Assembly (NCBI RefSeq): GCF_041381155.1
Contig: NC_091134.1
Coordinates: forward strand, 42,367,338-42,431,337
DNA length: 64,000 nucleotides
DNA from: Argopecten irradians
Lineage: Eukaryota; Mollusca; Bivalvia; Pectinida; Pectinidae
Direction: 5' to 3'
The notes under the pieces were generated by a model. The model did no database searches, was not told the DNA's origin, and saw nothing but the letters and a program-made list of their open reading frames with translations. A program made the translations under genes and the position numbers. Below, piece by piece: positions 50,076 to 62,700 of the stretch (position 1 is the stretch's first letter; every line of letters starts with the position of its first letter).

Positions 50076-51539
50076 TGGGAATGCAATTATTAATAACATA
50101 AAATGATTTCAGCTTCATGTATTACCGCAATATCCAATAAACTAATTAAGACAGACTTAAAGAGACATGTAAGGGTAAAGCGGCGACAATTAACATTAAC
50201 CAAACAAAATTATCCTTGACCACTTGTAGTTAAGTGTATATAGATTAAAACTTGAGAAATCAGTTCGTATGGAGTTCAATTATCCGTGGTTTTAACGCGG
50301 TGGGTTTATTTTTGCGCTGAAGCAATGAAATTACGAACAACTGGGGCGAAATATATAATTCCTGTCAAAGTACAACACATTGAAGTTGCGAACGAGGGGA
50401 CTGGAACAACTTCTTTATTATTTTATCAAATTTTTTTATTATTCAAAGTTGATAACTATATATTTTAATATTCATACATTAGATGAGTTATAGAGTTGAG
50501 AATACGCAACACAGATATACAAAAACTGTGTGAAAAGAGCAGGTAAAACACTAACTTAACAAAATTTATGTAATGAAACCATACCCTGTAAATTTGGTCC
50601 ATGTGGTATACTGACACAAAAGCACGCTAGTCTCCTGAATTCCTCATTGTATGATCGAGCATTCGACGGGGGGGGCGCAGCGCCGTTTCACATAGTTGTG
50701 TTCGAAAAGCGTCAAAAACCCTAAATGGGGGACAAGTATCAGCCTGTCGGTCGAGTTTGTAGATTTCAAATACTACTTTAACTCACTTTTACTAGTGACG
50801 AATCCATGGTGCTAAAACTATTATCTGTACACGAAGACAGGTACAGGAACATATCAATTGGTGGCACATCTAACATGTTTTTATTAGAAATATACAAGAA
50901 CGGATATTTAAAAAAAAAAACTTTTAAAGAATAAAACAATTAAAAAAAATAAAATGATCGATAAGCATGAAACAGATTGCGATAGGACTCGTAAGTAATT
51001 TACATTGGTATAAAATGAGTGTTTTTCATAAATCATGAAAGCAGTGTTGATGGATCCACATTGCTGAAAGTTTGTGTGTAATAACTTGGTCAATGGCAAT
51101 TGGCATTATGGTTGGTCATAGGATAATAAAATATGGAGTTGTCTGCGTTACAAACTCCAACGGTATGTTACAATTAATTACTATCCTGTCAATCTGCACA
51201 TTATTTCGATGTGTTGAACGAAGAGAGATAACTCTAAAATACAATCACATTGGTTATAACACTACCACTCTTATGAATAGCAGAAAGTGAGTTTAGCTGC
51301 AAATTTACCCAATATGCTAACGAATTGATAAGATAGAGTTGTAAAGTAAACGAAAATGCACTTAAATAACCAAATTATCCTAATTACATTTTGTGTGGTG
51401 TATTACATTAATATCCTAACACAACCACGGCCATTTAAATAAGAAAAGTCTCCCATATGTGCAATGTGTTGTGGGGTGTGAATATATGTAATGATTTTGG
51501 ATAGTATGTTGTAATGGTTTTAATGAACGTGTCACCTTA

Positions 51540-52740
51540 TAATATTTTAGATCCTTGCCATGGTCATTAAAGGCCTGACGGCCACTCATGGTATGTCGAG
51601 TTCTAGCATGTGTGAAGCCCGAGGTGAGAAGGTGATGGTGTAAGTTTAGAATATATTAGTGTTTTGGAACCGGGTCGTGTTGTAATCGAGGAACTTTTGG
51701 CCCTTTTAAAGTAGTATTTTTCAATCTCCATACAGGAAGCATACTTTAAAGACAACCCCAAATCAACATTCCCATTATTTGAGCGGTATACCTGCTATTA
51801 ACACACAGATGAAGTCAAGAACATAGAATGCTGACCTGAATAATGCGGTGCTTGCTCTGGTTTAGGTATGTGATCTACGGGGGAGTCATAACTTGCTCTA
51901 TCTAGAGAAGAACGACAGACAAAGCTTACGATGCTAAGTACAATGAAGAGTCACAACAGTCATGCAAACCACAGTCTTCCTAAAACACGACGAACGACAT
52001 CCCATACAAGGTGAAGTGTTGGTACCCATTCTAAAACTGGGCATAATACTAATACGAGTCAAAGACTCCAAAAAGGCGATTAACATATAGGCGATTTAAT
52101 TCATCCTATCAGATTCCATCGACAGTATGATGAGTGACCGGCCCTCAGCGGGCAATATCGTCTTGAGTTAAGAGTTCACGCCTCACTCGAGGAAAGGTGA
52201 TTATTTTGGCTTCTTATCTTCAGCGAGTCAGGAAAAACAGCACGCAGGTCCCCATTTTTAAAACCTTGCAGTATTTTGAGGAATGCGTGTATTCAATGGC
52301 GTCCATATATTTTCGATAAGTTCGAGGGGTGGGGATTGCATATCTTGTTTTACGCATTCAAATCTATCATCACTACGGGTTAATATATCCGCCCATGCTG
52401 ATCAAAATTGAGCAGTAACATCCTTAAAATCAGCAAAAGCGATTGGATGAAAAGAAATCAGAAGAAACGATTCCCATTAGTGGGTCGACGAGTCCAGAAT
52501 GACCTATGCGGGTTGGGTCTAAGATCGGGCAAAGTCAAAATCTATCTGTCACTCGAATTGCACAACAACAAGGCTTAGTTGTATATGGTATACTAGGCGG
52601 AAAAAAACACATGTTCATCTGATTGTGATATACAGGGGTGTAGAAAAAACTGCTATTTGGCTCTGAAGTAACGACGTTGGTAATCTAAAGGCGTCATCTG
52701 TGACGTGACCCACCATATGGGGTATTGATGTCTAGATCAC
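51540..52740. other. No gene recognised; even base composition
   Basis: Like about 41400-43700, this stretch lacks repeats and long A/T runs and keeps CpGs. No exon or transposon end was recognised. Confidence 0.35.
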
Positions 52741-53374
52741 TTTATCTGAACTGAGAGAGTGTTCACTAACGAATCTTTGCTCTTTAATAAATTCAGATGA
52801 GATGAATGACTTCCTGTCAGAGTCCAACTCAGACCAGGGCTCCGACGACGTAGATATTCTAAACGTCTTATTATTTGGTAAAATTATCAGAGGAAAGCGA
52901 TTACATAAAACTATTTTTTGACTATAAGTTGGGAAAATAACTTTAAAAGTGGTAAATTTATAAGTATGTGAAATTGAATATTGTTCATTTAGCATGGACA
53001 ATTTGATGTGGTATATAATAAAAGAGAGGGTCAGCAAGTACATAGACATCTTCCCAGACAAGTACATAGCGGCACGGTAGGAGAGACATTACAAAGCCTC
53101 AACACCAAGCCACGTGCACGCTTCAGGAATTGTATCACAACATTAATTGAAGAAGGACCTCTCTTTTACGTGATGAGCGATCGCTCCTGGTGAGGAAAGG
53201 CTTTGGATTTTGTTCACCTGGCCGAACACATACTTTTCATATTGTTAGTTTATGCTACTGCTCCTCGCCCGGCAGGTTAGAACATTTACCGATGGCAGCC
53301 CCTCCTATTGCAATATCGTAAAAAGAGTGCTACTAAATTTAGGAATCTAATATTTCTCTTCTTCCTACCTGACT

Positions 53375-53830
53375 TTATCTTTCCGAATGCCTTACCCTTG
53401 GCAACCGCCTCACTTTTGGCTTTGAGTTGAGCGTGTTCGCACCCGTGGGGAAGCTCTGGTTCTGATCTCCTGGCTTGAGACACACCAAAGACTATAAAAG
53501 TGGTAGTTTTCATGCTCCTGCTTAGCGTTCAGCATACAGGGAGTTGGACGACTGGTTCAGCCCGTTGTCAGTATTTAATGTGACCGGCGATGGGGTGTGT
53601 TGCTTGGGTGTCTTTCGACGGCAAGGCTTCAGTGTTATAGCACAATAAAAAGGGCAACAAGTTCCCACTGATACAAGAAGACACAATTTGCAACATACCG
53701 CAGTCACCCAGTAACACTCACCTCGCACAACATTATCACCTACACACCACCGTATACATGTGATGCCCGTCCTTACATGAGCCATAGCCAGTTAATCAGG
53801 AACGTTAACTAAATCAAACAAACAAACAAA
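53375..53830 (+). mobile_element. SINE-like dispersed repeat, copy C
   Basis: Matches copies at 34543 and 47936 in the same order (CTCACTTTTGGCTTTGAG, GACACACCAAAGACTATAAA, TGCTCCTGCTTAGCGTTCAG, GGGTGTCTTTCGACGGCAAG) and ends with AAATCAAACAAACAAACAAA. Partial pieces of the same family flank it at about 53165-53290 and 53850-53940, so insertions are clustered. Confidence 0.75.
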
Positions 53831-54866
53831 AATGCTACTGCATGGCGTTTTTAGCATTAAGGAAATAGGATGAACTGGGTCCGCTCGTTGTCAGTATAAT
53901 GTGACCGATGGTGTTGCTTTGGCGTTTTGGTTGTTTGGATGCAGTCAGAGAGAAAATTTGTAATCCATTCATGTTTATTTCATGTGAAATGCATAGCCTT
54001 TAAGTATTGTACTCGTATGCGTTTGCATAGTAACTTAATGAAAAAGCTTTGTCTAAGTCCTTGATTAGAATGTCTGTCTTCTGTGTGTTGTTGATGGTTT
54101 AGTGTAAGTTCGTGTATGATCCTGGAATCTCCTAAAACCGTGAATATGCATTAACTTCTGAAATGTTATCAAGCTATTCGCCGTATAGATCAACAATACA
54201 GAGAGAATTCTCAAAACACATTTAGGTCCAGTGAACGCATGGCTTCATCACCTGCCGCCATTTTCGAATTCATACACATGTATGTGTAAAAACAACACTA
54301 CTAGTTGTATCGGCACGTTGAAGTTTAATCACGATCGTAAGTTCATTTTGCCAGGCAAATGTACGTAAATTTGTTTATTATTTAGGTTCAGAATTGTAGA
54401 CACAAAATCAATCCCGTTTAGTTATTGCATTTGATATCGATCGTTAGCTGTTTCTCAAATATTCACGTCTCGATCTAACCTAAACAAGAATAATCTAACA
54501 TTGGAATATTTTTTGTTATTAAACAATTAAAATCGATTTACAACTTCGAAAATAATTACTTGTTGTTCGTTTTAAGTGTAAATAGTTTACGTATTTATCA
54601 AGTAAACGAAATAATATCTATTTGCCTGTTCACATACATATGTGTGAGGTCAAACGAAGGTGCAAAATGTCATCTCCGCCTATTCGAATACTCCGGTTAT
54701 TTGCATATTTTCTTCTGGAAAATGACCTATTCAAATAAGCGGAATCCTCTGTATGTAATGTACCGATACCGTTCTTGGATGTCTTACTTGGGCATCTAGA
54801 CTCGATCGGAAGACTCCCCCTTTTAAAGCTCACAATCATCATAATGATCATAACTTATGTAGCGGG

Positions 54867-55215
54867 ATTGGACTGGGTGGATCATCGGTCACCAGGTAGC
54901 TCAGTCGGTAGAGCACTCGGCTAGTGTTCGGAGGGTTCCGTGTTTGATCCCAGTCTGGCCGCTACATTTTCTCCTCTCCTGTTACAGAATTGGCGCCCAA
55001 CTAAATAACCCACGGTGGTGGTGTTTGGAAGGGTCTTGTATGTCTTCAAGGGCGAAGACTTCGAGAAAGGAGGGAGGAGTGTAGCTGGATTGGACTGGGT
55101 CGATCATCGGTGACCAGATAGCTCAGTCGATAGAGCACTAAGTTAGGCTAGCGTTCGGAGGGTCCCATGTTCGAATCCTGGTCTGGGCGCTACATTTTCT
55201 CCTCTCCTGTTACAC
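54867..55215 (+). mobile_element. Dimer of a tRNA-derived SINE
   Basis: Two copies 222 bp apart (54867 and 55089) start GGATTGGACTGGGT and contain tRNA-like promoter boxes: box A TAGCTCAGTCGGTAGAGCAC and box B GTTTGATCCCA (first) or GTTCGAATCCT (second). Both end GCTACATTTTCTCCTCTCCT. The sequence outside the boxes and the imperfect acceptor pairing mark it as a SINE head and not a functional tRNA gene. Confidence 0.8.
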
Positions 55216-58200
55216 TAACAAACCTACCTTAACTAAGTTGAAATACCACTATTTTTTCGGGCTAATTCAGTTATGTAATATAAGATGAAAAACGTTCAAA
55301 AAAAACTTCTGATTAACAACGTCGCAGATAGCCTAGGACGTAATGTTTCACTTTCAGTCTCGTCGTGCTAAAACTTGTCCATTGGTGATCGTTTCGGGTC
55401 AGATATAAATTGATTATCTTCATCGTGAAATCACCAGTTTTCCCACCATGAAATATCTACTCGATAAAAGAAGTGGTACATTTTTGGGACAGTTTAATTT
55501 TACACCGTGTCTGAGGAATGAGGATCATTTTCATCGTACATCGTCGAGAAACAATCCCAGAAAACATTTCGTTTCATACACTTCAAATAAAAACGGACAC
55601 AAATCAGTGATACGAAAAATACAACATGCCATTATTCGTATGAATATGTCTATCGATTACCTTCACATGGACCGGTTGGAAATTCTTCGTGACAGCGCCA
55701 TATTTGTTTTGGTACATCTCACTAGCTAGTCACGTGATCGAGTAGATGAGTCAGAATTTATAGGTGTCGCACCGCTATTGTGTAGGCCTGGACCATGCAA
55801 AACCATCAAACTTTCCCCAACATCTTCCACCAACAAAAACTCCGGTACTAGTTGTTGCTAATTTTTTTAGGTTTCTCTGTCATTTTTATGTTATATTAAT
55901 TTTGAAATAACCATAATAATGACAAATATGCAATCAACTATGTGCAGTGTAAGTAGATTTGGAAGAATTTTAATTTGATACTCAGATAGGCCTACTGCAG
56001 TATGCATTGGGTGGATTTGATGGATTTATGCATATTTACAAACGTATTTCGTACATTCATAGTAGCTGCAATATTGTAGCTCAAAAGACTTTGGACAGAA
56101 TTAAAATAGTGTCATCTTTAGAGCTACAATTGGCACCCATAATTACTGATAATGGAGCAAAGTAATGATTGCGCAAACCAGTATGGAAGCATTTTATCAT
56201 ACTTAATTGTTTTATATCTCTTACCTACTAGGCAATAAGACTGAATCGTATTAAATAACAAGTTCTCAATGAGACATTACCTTTTTTAACATATACATAT
56301 GAAGGTCTTTATAAAGGAAATTTATACAGCAAGTCTACAAATAATGTGAACTTCATGTCCTGTGAGTGGTACGGTAGATATTAAGAATGGTAGTTATGTT
56401 TGTTTTGGACAAAAATAATATATAAATGCATGTATGCGCATAAAATAATTGAAAACCTACAAAAAAGTATAGAAAACGACCAATTTTCTGAGGCACTGCT
56501 CAACTAGGACACATAGGCACCATTTCGTACCCGGCCAAACGGTATACATGTAGTGAGCCAGGTATGTATATTCGTTCTTTATTCATAAAGACCAATATTT
56601 GCAATAAATTTTCAAACTGATATTGACCAAAAGTCCAAATGTACAGACAAATAGGCCTAGCAACCTAATTTCAGAACATGATACCTCAACTATATTTCAA
56701 GTTGAAAGTACAAGACATTAATGAAAACTTTCAAAACCTCCTGATAAATGTGAAACCTGCATCATCTTGAGTTGGCCCCAGTTTCATCTTCTAGAGACAA
56801 GCGATTACAGAAGTTACAGGAAAATCTCAAGTAATGGAATTTTCTTTTACTTCTGTATTGTTGAAATTCACTGTTAAAGTTAAAGGAATGTTACACACTG
56901 GGCCAATGCAGTTAAAAAAGGCATTATGTAATTATTCTATGGTTCACAATTAAGCTTTCTAATCTCTACTGCTTCTTACTAAATTAATCAAACCACAATA
57001 CTTTTTATCCTTTGAGGTCTGTTTGCAAGCCATTTTAGATATAAATCACCGCTGGCAATAAATTGTAAGATTTATTTGTGTTATGATTGGTAATTTTATT
57101 AAAAGTCATGGGTGCTCCATCAAGATTTTCAAGGTCTTAAAATTTTGTCATCCATTTCTTTCTTTTCCACAAAATTTTCATCGTTCTGTGAGAACTCTAG
57201 CTGTACCAGTTAATTGGTTGATGATTTTTCTCCTGGTACTCTGGCATTCTTCCACCTCCTAAAGCTGGTAGATCCTAAAATGACCCTGGCTGTTAAGAGG
57301 ATGTAAAACTATTACAAACAAACCCTTAAAATCAGACTAAACAATTGATATTGTTATCAAATAGTTGTATAGCAAAACAAATGATTGCACTTTCTTTCAC
57401 ATATATCATTTTATTCATATGTTTCTTACATATGCATTTGAGTCTGGTATTTATGGTTTATCTAGCATAAAACAAACATTATATATCTATTAAACGAATG
57501 TTACATTGATGAGTCTTTTTGTTACAAAATGTTATCTGATCTAATGAGCAGGTATAGATAATGTATGTTCATATTCTTTATAGTGTACTGATATCATTAG
57601 ATAGTTAGTTTTCTAGATCTCAACTTTTGGTGTAACTTTGATGATAAATGAAAACTGATTAATACCATTTGTTTCTATGGTAAATTTTATAATTTTTTGT
57701 TTTCTTTTGTGAAATCTAACAAGTAAGATAAATACATGTGCCAAAATTTTTCTCTTTATCCTCACAATAAAATGTTGCTTTAAAATTGGTCAAAGGATGA
57801 TCTTTAATTCCTGGTTTACAAACTAAATATTGAAAATGATGTAAAAAAATCTTCCACACGTAAGATTTAAATACAGGAAGTTTAAAAATAGCAAAGAGAG
57901 GAAAATTTTAAAAAAAATGTTGAAAACATGAGACTTTACTGGAATGTATACAAATGCTCTTTTCACCCAAGATTTTGTGAAATATGTTTTTATTTTGTTA
58001 TTTTTGCAAGCCTTGGTAAGCCAAAATTTGAACTTAGTGATAGACCAAAAATATATATATATATATCACGTAAATAAATGATGTACCAATCAGTACCCAC
58101 TCACTAGATTAGATAGCACTTCATAAGGGAAAGACTAACTAAGATTTACATCACTGCTGTTTACTGTGACTACAATTTGACTAGTCCTACAATACCTCTG

Positions 58201-58370
58201 ACTAACTGTTAAATGAAGGAAATCTGGTGAGTTTCCACCAATATGTACAGCTTTGTATAACGACATGATTCTCGGATACCATCAGCTCTGATATAGACTT
58301 CTAGCAGTATATAACTATGGGAAAAGTTCCATCAAGAGCAGTGGATTGAAAACTTCTTGTGTTTTGATAA
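55216..58370. other. No gene recognised; AT-rich
   Basis: Only short open frames. A 3' remnant of the SINE-like family (GACCCTGGCTGTTAAGAGGA then ACAAACAAACCC) lies at 57283-57330. Nothing else was recognised. Confidence 0.45.
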
Positions 58371-58602
58371 GGCCAAAAAAAAAGTCTGTTTAGGGTTACC
58401 CGACCAAGCCTAATTTTTTCCCACTTTTCTACAATTTTTTTTTTTAAAAAGTTGGGATTTCCATCTCAGACTCCGGTTCCGGCCATCATTTTAGAGTGAA
58501 AGACACTAAAAAAAAAAAAAAAAAAAAAAATTCCTCCTGACCAACCAACCCTGTTTTTTTTTGCCAATGTAACCCTAAACAGACTTATTATTATTTTTGG
58601 CC
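58371..58602. mobile_element. MITE-like fold-back element with A-rich loop
   Basis: GGCCAAAAAAAAAGTCTGTT plus TAGGGTTAC at the left and GTAACCCTAAACAGACTT plus ATTATTATTTTTGGCC at the right are inverted repeats of about 30 bp around a 170-bp centre with a poly-A run of about 25 at 58509. No coding capacity. Confidence 0.8.
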
Positions 58603-59429
58603 TAAGCTGCATATCCAATTTAGAACATAGTATTAAAAAGTAATGTCAGGAAAACTACAGATTAAAAACATGCTTATCCTAACTTAAGAGAAAGAAAAGG
58701 AAGGGAAGACAGATGGTCTCAGAGAGAGAGAGAGAGAAAGTTGGAAAAAGAGAGACAAAGGAAAAGGGAATAGGTAGATAGAAAATGTAATGATATAGTG
58801 CCAACACCTCTTGAGACACTGAACATGGCACTGTGAAGACATTTGTCTAATAGGTTGGCTAATACAAAACCTATTTTCCATTTTACAAAAATGATAATTT
58901 ATCAAATACACAATGTGAGCATAATGTAAAACAAATCTAACAATTAAACAATTCAATTCAAAACAAATGACTTTCATAAATGATTGTTTTAAAGTCTTGT
59001 CTGAATGGATTAAAACGTCAAGTTCATCGGAACTTATATTTAAAAAATTCTTAGGATCACAAGCTCTCACCACTGCAACATGGCATATAACAACAGCTGT
59101 TTAGGAGACAATATAATGCAGTTTTTCACCCTGAAAGCAAGTTTTGTTTTCATAACCGTTAATACTGATATTAAATCAATGATTTTCAGAGAAAACAATG
59201 ATTCAGAAAGAAATGATTGGAGCAAGAAACAGTGTTTTCCATTATAATCTTTAACATTCACAAATAATATGACTGACAGTACATTATATGTACATATAGA
59301 AAGATGAGTGTGAGAATACAAATTATCTAGGTACATATCACCAGTTTGCTTGATACACAAATTACATTATGAGAATTTACTAATCTTTACCAACTAAATG
59401 AAGTTATAAATGTAGAGTGTTAGGCTTCA

Positions 59430-59760
59430 ATGTCCACTGAAGATAGTATGGTCCAAAATCTAAAGTAGATTGTAAGCTGAAACATCTACAAACAGATTGC
59501 TCCATTGTCAACTGTAGAACATGTAGAATTCAGATTCTACTTCCAATGTCCAATGTAGATTTGCAAGCCTCAATTTCCATTGCAGATATTAAGCTTTTAT
59601 GTCCACTATAGATATTAAGCTCTTATGTCCACTGTAGACTCTAAGCATTTATGTCCACTATAGATTCTAAGCTCTGATTTTAAGCCTTGATATCCAACGG
59701 GGATGAAAAACTTCAATGTCCACTGTAGATTGTTCCAATATCAACTGCCAAATGTCACCT
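59430..59760. repeat. Decayed minisatellite 3' of TTK
   Basis: About ten diverged copies of a roughly 25-33 bp unit around TTATGTCCACTATAGATATT and AAGC. It lies just beyond the proposed TTK stop codon, so it is likely in the 3' untranslated region. Confidence 0.7.
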
Positions 59761-59794
59761 CTATCATATACACAAGCTTTTAAGTCTTTTTGTT

Positions 59795-62700
59795 TCATGT
59801 TGAGTCCTGTAAAACAAATATATACATTGTAAATTTTGCTTTAGTGCCTTTATCATGTTTTCTATATAAAAAATAATGGTAGTGTCAGCAATATACATTC
59901 ACCAAGAAACCAATTTTCTTCCTAGATGATAAGTAAAACACAGATAAACGACTGGCATATTATTGAGTCAGCATTAAACAGGAAAGAATTTCTTATTTTT
60001 TTTTTTTTACTGCTGTACAGTGTTCAGTAAAATGTCATTTACATGATAATCCATATGCCAATAATCTGGAAAACTCACAATCAGGGAATAAAATTGATTA
60101 TTGACCAAGAAGATGGAAAACGTCTGTCTGGAAAATTTGCAATCCGGATGGTTTGGACTGGGGATGAAAGTATCCGGATTATCGAGGGTCCACTATACAT
60201 AGTTTTAAAACTTGATATACCTTACTCATAGCACTCTGTACCATGGAACGAATGCTTGTAGGTGAAGAAGCAAATTTGGTGGACAGCTGTTTGACAAGGC
60301 GCTCTAAGTGTTCATCTTTACAAGGCAGTTTGGGGGCAGTCTCTTGGTCTACTGAAATAGGAAGAAAGAACTCTTTATAATTGCAGATAAAACATATGTT
60401 ATAAAGCAAATGCACTACAAGCTGTTCTTTGAATAGTGAAGTTTCACATTTGTTACCACCCTGAGAATAATTTGGTCGAAAGTGATTTTAAATGGTAAAG
60501 AATGAGACATGTAACAAAATTGTATTGTTTACTGATGTATGTATAAGTTAAATAGTAGTCGGGGCATTTTACATCTAATTAAACAATAAACATACCATAT
60601 AACATGATATGTCTGAGGGTACTTTCTGTTGTGGTTTGAAGCTTTGATGTAATATGTGGGTAAAATATTTATGGTTGGCCTATGCAGGACAGTGTTTCCA
60701 ATGCTACATCAACCAAAGAAATTGTTTAATTTCTGTGGTTCAACAGTAACCACGAAAACTATGAAATTTTATCTGATACAGATCATTCCTACCCACCTCT
60801 ATCTAAGTTTGTGATGTAGGGGTGTGCTAACAGGTCCTCTATACTGGCACGCTCTCTTGGCTCCCGAATTAGACATTTCTGTAAATAAAGATAAGGTAAA
60901 ATTCCTACACAAACTGAAAATTACAGAAATACAGACACAGCCTAGGCCTTCACCATTAGGAATACTATTAGATATAAGCGTAATTGTGAACATTTTTTAT
61001 TGAGCATTTGAATCCTGAATTTTCCAGATACTAAACAAATAGAAGCGACTACATTTCCAAAATAAAAATTGAAAAGTTGTTTCCTATTACATTTAAATAA
61101 ATTAAAGCCGTTTTGGTTACCATAACCTTGCAATAAAATAAAGATGCTTTTTTTATCTTTTTCCGTGTATTCTGACTATTAAAGGCAAAATGTAAGCTGA
61201 CCATGATTTAATTCTGTTTAAACTATTTTACGATTGAACATGCATCTGGTATGTAATTATTATCATCTGTATTATATTTCCAATGCATATTATTTCTTTT
61301 AAACACTTTTACTGAGATTATTCGGATGTGTAAATTTTCTAAACTGGCGAGTAAAATGGGACATGTGTCCATGACGGAATAATGTGTCACTAGTACAGAA
61401 AGAGTTAAAATAATACCAAGATCTTACCTGTATTGTGTCCATCAAGTTTTTGTCGGAGATGTCTTTGAATTCTATTGGGTAGTCTGGATTGATGATAGCC
61501 TTGAGTTTGATGAATGTATTTGTTATTTTCTGGAAAGGTGTGTGGCCATACACCATGTAAAACAGGATACAGCCGAGGCTCCAAATATCACTCTTCACAC
61601 CTAGCTATAGGACAAAGGGTACAACAATAAGTTTCTTCATAATATATAATATGTCAACCATGTCATCTGAAGAGATTCGACAGTTTTCAGGCATCCAATG
61701 CCTATCAAAGTAGCTGCGATAAATGCGTTACAGCATATCTTCAGATGACATATGTTAATTTTTCTAAACATTTTCTGTGAATTTTTTTCCATTACGGTCA
61801 TTTTTCATGTTTACTGTTTACACAACACATTTAGCCTTTTTCTCTATCTAGAGATCTGTTTTTTTCTGGTTAACAGGGCACCAGACATCTTTAATTTTCT
61901 TGATTTTTTAATGAGCACCCCACTGCAATCCACTACAGTCAGAAAATCACAAAGATAGCTATACATAAGTACCTTGTAGGTTGGTTTTGAACGTCCCCCA
62001 CCGTCACCTCCACAGGAGTCCACGATACTTTCTGGAGACATGTAGTTGAGGGTTCCCACCTGTGTATCTACCATTATACTGGTCTTATCACACTGGAGGG
62101 ACTTGGCTATCCCAAAGTCAATCAGTCGTAGTGTACCATCAATAACTAGGAAGTTAGACGGCTTCAAGTCTGAATGTATTATACCTGTAGGAATATGGAG
62201 GATAATATATGTACATGGTGACAACGATAACAGGGAAGTTAGACAGCTTCAAGTTCGAATGTATTATACCTGTAGGAATATGGAGGATAATATGTGTACA
62301 TGGTGACAACGATAACCAAAAAGTTAGACAGCTTCAAACTGGAATGAACTATACCTGGATATTATTTAGACGATATAGTGGGAAACCTGTCTATAATAAC
62401 TGCAGAAGAGAAGAGAGAAAATTTGTCATTGTTATATGTCTATAGATACTATACCAAGTAGCTATTTGTAACAAGTCAAGATTTCTGTACCGACTAGTCA
62501 GTTAATGTAATAGACATACATGTAAGTTATGTGCCATTGTTTATGTATGATATATGCATTACCACATACAATTAATTTAGATTATTTTTTCATTGATATA
62601 ACTTACATCACATGTATATACCAAAGTTTCAACATTTTGTTTGTAGCCTACCAAACATGATGAGAAATTCAAACATGGCTTTATAGTTATGTGTAACATT

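Noticed and set aside
54890-55195. Two functional tRNA genes
   Set aside because: Box A and box B are present, but acceptor pairing is imperfect and identical non-tRNA flanks occur on both copies, which is typical of tRNA-derived SINEs.
58684-59073. A possible extra TTK exon (VRACDPKNFLN...) downstream of the proposed stop
   Set aside because: Its best acceptor gives TGG TGA in the phase required after the preceding TTK exon, and the peptide has no counterpart in TTK that I know.
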